Shown here: piece by piece, positions 60,193 through 64,000 of the stretch
Layout: each line of letters opens with the position of its first letter
Position numbering within the stretch: the first letter of the stretch is position 1
Source: Nitrospirales bacterium
GTDB taxonomy: Bacteria > Nitrospirota > Nitrospiria > Nitrospirales > UBA8639
DNA length: 64,000 bases
Assembly (NCBI GenBank): GCA_029261355.1
Contig: JAJDBM010000010.1
Coordinates: 186,001 to 250,000 of the forward strand
Direction of reading: 5' to 3'
Made by a program: the position numbers and the translations under genes
Notes under the pieces: generated by a model
What the model saw: the letters and a program-made list of their open reading frames with translations, nothing else
Database searches by the model: none
What the model was told of the DNA's origin: nothing

Positions 60193-60222
60193 AAAGGCCA
60201 TGCTGACTGCATGGCCTTTTTT
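60193..60222 (+). terminator. Rho-independent terminator
   Basis: GGCCATGC (60196-60203) pairs with GCATGGCC (60209-60216) with TTTTTT after it. It lies 15 bases after the small exported-protein stop. Confidence 0.92.
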
Positions 60223-60246
60223 CAATTCATTTTAGAAGTGTCCTTT

Positions 60247-60281
60247 AATATTGGGTGGAGTCTCATTCTCCACCCAATATT
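60247..60281. repeat. Perfect 14-bp inverted repeat (hairpin)
   Basis: AATATTGGGTGGAG (60247-60260) and CTCCACCCAATATT (60268-60281) form a perfect stem with loop TCTCATT. A short T-run follows on the plus strand and an A-rich flank precedes it. It stands between the terminator of one gene and the 3' end of the zinc-ribbon gene, and could terminate the minus-strand transcript or be a mobile-type palindrome. Confidence 0.65.
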
Positions 60282-60387
60282 TTGTTGACGGTCAGACACA
60301 TCCTCACGCCTTCGTCATTTCCCTCGAGTTATTCGTTGTTTTTCTTCTCTCCCTGCCGCTGTCGTTCAGTTGTTTTTATTATTTGTA

Positions 60388-60651
60388 CTATGCCGCTACC
60401 GGCTTTGGCTTGAGCCGATCTTTTCCTGGTCGAGATGAGGGAATCGGTTGATGGCGTTTTTGATTCGTATGGATGACATGATCGACGATCCATCCGCAGT
60501 TAATGCATCGCTTGCCATTTTTCCACAAATACCCTCCTTGAAACATGTCCATAAGGTCTACATGAACCAAGAAACCGTGACAGCGTGTGCAGGTATCGGT
60601 ATGGGGCATACTCTCTTTGGATTGAATGGTGTTGGATTGGTTTAATCTCAT
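60388..60651 (-). CDS. Small zinc-ribbon protein
   Basis: A protein of 87 residues with two CxxC pairs: HTDTCTRCHGFLV at about residue 20 and KRCINCGWIVDHVI at about 50, which form a treble-clef or zinc-ribbon fold. The intervening segment is FQGGYLWKNG. The tail is basic (RHQPIPSSRPGKDRLKPKP). GGAGGAGTCACC precedes the ATG, so the start is secure. I believe that short proteins of this form are frequent in Nitrospira-like genomes, where they are hypothetical; this is from memory. Perhaps a regulator or nucleic-acid-binding protein. Confidence 0.78.
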   Translation of the reverse strand: MRLNQSNTIQSKESMPHTDTCTRCHGFLVHVDLMDMFQGGYLWKNGKRCINCGWIVDHVIHTNQKRHQPIPSSRPGKDRLKPKPVAA

Positions 60652-61114
60652 GGTGACTCCTCCATTGTTTTTTATGGAAGGAAAGCAAAGAATATGCCGC
60701 TCCGTTTGAGTGGAAATTTATTGAAGGTTCGCTTAGGTGACTGTCGTAGGATCAGAGGATTTTGAGATGTCTTTTAAGGGGGTTTTTATAGAAAGGAAGA
60801 AAACAATTAGGATTTGAGAGAAGTGAGAGACGCTGAATCACGCTTGAGGATATGAATGTTTGTGAATCGTATTGAGCGTGATGATAAGACACCAGAAGAT
60901 ACCACATGAATCTATTTCGATACAGCTTCGAGTAGTGGCCCAGTGATTCGCGCTAATCAGTAACAATCATTGGAGATGAGGCTCGTGAATTGATGAGATG
61001 GAGTATTTGATACAAGACCATTTATAGCTTGAGTATGTGGAGGACCTTGGGTGGCTTTGAAAATCGAAGGTGCGCGCGCGGCCTGGGCAGGTGTTTTATG
61101 TGTCAGGTAATTCG
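60652..61114. other. Gene-poor stretch
   Basis: About 460 bases with no recognisable gene. It lies between the zinc-ribbon gene and a decayed secretion locus. Confidence 0.4.
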
Positions 61115-61480
61115 AGAGTAAGTGGGGGGGGGAGGGGGCAAGGGTTGTTAGGCCTTGCCCGTTAACGAGGAGGCTGCTAAATAGGCCTTTGTTGTGCGCG
61201 CTCTATAATCCTGCGACTACACGGATTGTTTCTGGTCGCTTCGCAATGGCCTCACTCAAGTATTGAACAGGTGATGCGATATTAATATCACCACTTATGC
61301 CTAATTGAGATGAGGCATCAATGATACTGTCTTGAGTAATCACGAGCACCACATTAGCGATAAGATTAGTATTACCTTCTGCGCCTTCATTCGCTTGAGA
61401 TAAGACTTGACTGTTTTGGGTGAAGATGAATTCCGAAGTAAGACGATATTCCCACCCTGCGTCAGGGCTTGAGCTTATCT
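61115..61480 (-). pseudogene. Decayed C-terminal end of a two-partner secretion exoprotein
   Basis: The minus strand reads FIFTQNSQVLSQANEGAEGN, IIDASSQLGISGDINIASP and VQYLSEAIAKRPETIRVVAG, then a TAG (61203-61205). Beyond it the same frame continues SAHNKGLFSSLLVNGQGLTT. That is the standard closing order of haemagglutinin-like TpsA proteins: DASSQLGxxGxV, then a Leu-Pro-type segment, then SSfvvxGrgGLP. So the TAG is a nonsense mutation, and everything upstream (the large beta-helix) is missing. The partner transporter gene lies at the right edge of the window. Confidence 0.75.
61124..61160. repeat. G-rich tract and GGGCAAGG hairpin
   Basis: A run of G (about nine, then A, then five) at 61124-61138 adjoins an inverted repeat GGGCAAGG / CCTTGCCC (61136-61143 and 61153-61160). 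It lies inside the decayed exoprotein end. The homopolymer may be a natural mutation hot spot or a sequencing uncertainty. Confidence 0.5.
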
Positions 61481-62156
61481 TTCTGGTTATGCACCGTGAA
61501 ACACTTGATTTCGTAAGCCAATGATCCTGTGTTCCTATGCGTTTTCCCAAGATCAATACCTTCCAATCGGTATGTTGGTGTCTGTGGCACGATCGCATAA
61601 AGAGTCTCAGAATGGGTACGAATGATTGTTCCAGTTGAGGCAATTAATCGAATGAAATCGTGATGTCCTTTAAGACGTAAGTTGTTGGATTATCAATGAC
61701 AAAGTCGGCCATAATCGTCTGACCTTCGCGAGGGTATGCTGTTGTGGTCAGTTCAAGTTTGCTTGAAATGTGATCGATGAGTTGAAGCTTGAGATTCAAC
61801 TGCTGAATATGTTCTTGGTGTACCTTGAGTTTTTCCGTGACCTGCGCTCGGAAGGTTTTTAAACGGGTTTTAGTCCATTTGTGTGTCTCAACTGTAGAAG
61901 GTGGTTGGGATGCAACTTGAGAAGTTATTGGTGAGGGAGAAATGATCACGTGAGACGCATATGGCTCTGGAGACTGTCGTGGAATGGTCTTGTTTATCGG
62001 TTTTTCAGGTAACGAGTTTTTCACCGTTTGTTTGTCTACTCCTTGATTGACTGTAAGATTTTCATGAGCGCGCATGTCTTGAGGTACGCAAGAGGTGAGT
62101 CATGCATATGATAAAGGAAGGATCCTTAATTTGCTTCTTCTCGATCTTTGTGTCAT
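61462..62156 (-). pseudogene. Frameshifted lipoprotein-type gene with nonsense mutation
   Basis: An ATG at 62156 opens a basic signal-like start, but a TGA (62100-62102) interrupts it just before LTSC, the expected lipobox. The frame then continues VPQDMRAHENLTVNQGVD, a Pro/Ser-rich stretch, a helical segment (KTRLKTFRAQVTEKLKVHQ) and a beta domain (GQTIMADFVIDNPTTYVLKD), before a frameshift near 61645. In the shifted frame it goes on with LIASTGTIIRTHSETLYAIV and TYRLEGIDLGKTH and stops at 61462. It is a broken secreted-lipoprotein gene beside the TPS locus. Confidence 0.7.
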
Positions 62157-62679
62157 TTCTTGAATCCTTAATATAGCGATCTGCTGATCGGTCCAACATA
62201 TAGCGAACGTATCCTTTCACATGGAGTCCAGGCAATATCGATGTACTGTGTGTTCGCGTAGGACAGCTTTCCTCGGTGAAGTATTGAAGTCACAAAACGT
62301 TGCCTCGCTCTCCTACCTTCAGAGAAATTTCAATAAATCTTGAAATACCCATTTACTCTATAAGTGAGATGAGGGGCTCTACGAGAACCTATAGCCTATT
62401 GATGTGAGTAATTTAACAACCTCATTCCTATGGAATGTTCTGAGGCACTGCAGCTTGAGGTAAGTGCGCACAAGTGAACGATAGAATATGGTTTGAATGA
62501 TTTTGTTGGTTGCCTAACTCTTCGAGACACATTCATTATCACTTCACAGGCTTCTTTTTGAGGAACGGCTGACTCAATGTTGCACTTAAGTTCCTTCATA
62601 AAACCCCGAAAAAGAACAATAAGAGGAAGGCTTGCTTGCTTCTTCGTAAGAGATTTGGGAAGGGAACGAGAGACTCAGG
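62157..62679. other. Gene-poor stretch between decayed lipoprotein and OmpA-like gene
   Basis: About 520 bases with scattered short frames and no recognised product or regulatory signal. The promoter of the OmpA-like gene should lie near its right end. Confidence 0.4.
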
Positions 62680-63453
62680 ATGGGAGAGGGATTCCGAAGA
62701 AGACGATGGGACCGATTGAGGGTATTGAGGTTGGCCTGTGGAGGTTTCACCCTCATGTTTTTACTTCTCATGAATGCATGGGGCGTGGCTAACGCGACCG
62801 AAGTATCATGGAGAGAAGCATCTCAAGAGCGGGTAGGGCAATTTGAGGTCATGCAACCGTTACATATTGTTTCGGTCCCTTCTCACGCATCGCCGAGGCT
62901 TTCTGAGAGAGCAGAGACTTTGTTTGACTTGTATTTTGATGAAGACCGTCCATTTATTGGAGGTTCGGCATACGAATCTATAGAAGAAGCCGTGGATATT
63001 CTTCATGCCCATCCTGAAGCAAAGCTTTCACTTGCAACCTATTGCGACCAAAGAAGTTCCACTGCCTATGGTATGGCGTTAAGTAATCAACGTACTAGGC
63101 AGGTGCAGGAATTCCTTCAAGACTTGGATATATTGAGTGTCCAGATTGTGACTGGAAGTTATGGGAATGAAGCTCTTCAATGTGGGGAAAAGAATTTTGC
63201 CTGCTGGGAAGAGCGAGGTCGGTTTCAATCTGCGTTTAAGTATCTCGCAATCAGTCACCCTAAGCTTGGCTGTTTCGTTCGTGTGGGTGTCATGGGAGAA
63301 GAGACATTTTTTTACAACATTTTTTTATCTAAGCAAACAACATTTTTACAGAAAATCACTCTGGCACCCGTTCTGAAGCGAAGGCGATTGTCACGATACG
63401 TTTTTCATTCCACCTCAACCTCTCCATCTTCTCAAATGATGGCTTTTCAATAA
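62680..63453 (+). CDS. OmpA/Pal-type peptidoglycan-binding protein
   Basis: A protein of 257 residues. A long N-region (MGEGFRRRRWDRLRVLRL) leads into a signal segment (ACGGFTLMFLLLMNAWGVANA). The OmpA C-terminal domain at about residues 85-180 reads LFDLYFDEDRPFI, EEAVDILHAHPEAKLSLATY, then SNQRTRQVQEFLQDL and GNEALQCGEKNFACWEERGR. The Gln/Asp pattern that binds peptidoglycan is partly altered (CDQRSSTAYGMALS). It is an envelope-anchoring protein. An unusually long tail, about 50 residues beyond the domain, is basic and not conserved in shape. Such proteins often sit beside two-partner secretion genes, as here. Confidence 0.75.
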   Translation: MGEGFRRRRWDRLRVLRLACGGFTLMFLLLMNAWGVANATEVSWREASQERVGQFEVMQPLHIVSVPSHASPRLSERAETLFDLYFDEDRPFIGGSAYESIEEAVDILHAHPEAKLSLATYCDQRSSTAYGMALSNQRTRQVQEFLQDLDILSVQIVTGSYGNEALQCGEKNFACWEERGRFQSAFKYLAISHPKLGCFVRVGVMGEETFFYNIFLSKQTTFLQKITLAPVLKRRRLSRYVFHSTSTSPSSQMMAFQ

Positions 63454-63484
63454 ATTGACAAAGCTATTACTTCATCTGCAAAGA

Positions 63485-64000
63485 TTATAAGACCTCTAGG
63501 ACAATTTGGAAGTGAACCCCATGATCTTGGAGATTGGTGTTCGAATCTGGGATGTGATTTAATTGTTGTCCCCAATACACATTGGCATAGACATGCTGCA
63601 GGAGTGGGTGAGATTGCTGGCGGAACGAAAATCTCAATCCTGCACCAATACTCGCCAATGTGTGTGGCGAGGCTGTGTTGCCCTTTGCATCCCATGAACG
63701 TCCCACGTCTATGAATGGAGCAAACTGCATCGTCTCCATACCTAAGACGGAGGGAAGCACGGGAATACGCGATTCGATTGAAAACAAGTATGCGTTATCC
63801 CTAACAAGCGAATTTTCCCGATAGCCGCGCACGGTAAATCGACCACCCATGGCATATTGTTCAAGAGGAAAGAGTCGGTCGTTGGCGATTTGGAGATCCA
63901 TACGCCCAATGACCTGAATTCCTAGCGGATCAAAACGATGGGCGCCCTGCACTTGACCGATCCAACTAAAAAAATGGCTATCAGGAACAGAAGAAGTGGA
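63485..64000 (-). CDS. Two-partner secretion transporter (ShlB/FhaC/HecB family), partial
   Basis: The C-terminal part of an outer-membrane TpsB transporter; the gene runs beyond the right edge of the window. The frame is open from the window edge: SVPDSHFFSWIGQVQGAHRF, DLQIANDRLFPLEQYAMGGR, FTVRGYRENSLVRDNAYLFS, then APFIDVGRSWDAKG and LASIGAGLRFSF. FTVRGYRE is the signature loop of the BamA/TpsB superfamily that reaches into the pore. About 170 residues are visible, with no lesion seen. Its exoprotein partner is decayed at 61.1-61.5 kb, although another copy may exist outside. Confidence 0.88.
   Translation of the reverse strand, partial: STSSVPDSHFFSWIGQVQGAHRFDPLGIQVIGRMDLQIANDRLFPLEQYAMGGRFTVRGYRENSLVRDNAYLFSIESRIPVLPSVLGMETMQFAPFIDVGRSWDAKGNTASPHTLASIGAGLRFSFRQQSHPLLQHVYANVYWGQQLNHIPDSNTNLQDHGVHFQIVLEVL

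Noticed and set aside
61203-61643. A single intact 146-residue protein
   Set aside because: The frame mixes the shifted end of the lipoprotein gene with the real exoprotein tail, so it is not a natural protein.
1-64000. CRISPR array or insertion sequence
   Set aside because: No regularly spaced direct repeats, no Cas genes, no transposase-like ORF or terminal repeats with target duplications were seen.

Overview
The window looks like chromosome from a free-living Gram-negative bacterium of the Nitrospirota type (a Nitrospira-like lineage). This is inferred from the mix of families: PEP-CTERM proteins, an ImuB-DnaE2 pair, a TIGR03790-type exported protein, DUF928 and DUF4384 proteins, a zinc-ribbon Nudix hydrolase, many lipoproteins and a two-partner secretion locus. 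There is no rRNA or other taxonomic marker to settle it. Base composition is moderate, with a visibly more GC-rich patch around 19.8-20.5 kb and 20.9-21.1 kb. I see no insertion sequence, integrase, CRISPR array or plasmid function.

Layout. 0-3 kb: the end of a gene, a 12-helix membrane protein, a receiver protein without its phosphoacceptor Asp, and an XRE regulator. 3.4-7.7 kb: dnaE2 and an imuB-like gene overlapping on the minus strand, with a strong palindrome upstream (a candidate SOS operator). 7.9-14.8 kb: an exported TIGR03790-like protein, an O6-alkylguanine-DNA methyltransferase, a Nudix hydrolase, ettA, small membrane and lipoprotein genes and a 1-Cys peroxiredoxin. 15.2-21.3 kb: a decayed P-domain gene, two tandem TetR genes, a promoter overlaid with palindromic operators, then four exported proteins (three with PEP-CTERM tails) and a PEP-CTERM ghost on the other strand. 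22.2-28.7 kb: a LuxR-type regulator, a beta-hydroxyacid-type dehydrogenase, purE, a DUF1653 protein, an RNA methyltransferase, a GGDEF protein and an HDOD protein. 28.9-34.8 kb: a TonB-dependent receptor, a DUF928 protein, a small exported protein and a glycosyltransferase.

34.8-40 kb is a signalling block. It holds a receiver-kinase, the ghost of another kinase, then a cyclic-di-GMP-I (GEMM) riboswitch with its own terminator just upstream of a three-gene operon (receiver-kinase, receiver, receiver-kinase). With the GGDEF gene at 26.5 kb this suggests that cyclic di-GMP controls synthesis of a phosphorelay.

40.1-48.5 kb is the most unusual block: an exported protein with two copies of a roughly 90-residue module (a third copy is in the DUF928 protein at 31 kb), two paralogous DUF4384 lipoproteins, an anti-sigma factor and ECF sigma factor, and a divergent secreted metacaspase that also carries a DUF4384-like domain. 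I read it as an envelope-facing metacaspase/DUF4384 system under ECF control.

48.6-64 kb: a lipoprotein thiol peroxidase lacking the resolving cysteine, a cyclase-repeat/Tat-DUF362/DUF5069 cluster, a class V aminotransferase, an alpha/beta hydrolase, rarA, an ABC-F ATPase, tRNA-Ala(GGC), purA, tRNA-Lys(TTT), small proteins, and finally a two-partner secretion region in which the transporter looks intact while an exoprotein tail and a lipoprotein gene are clearly decayed.
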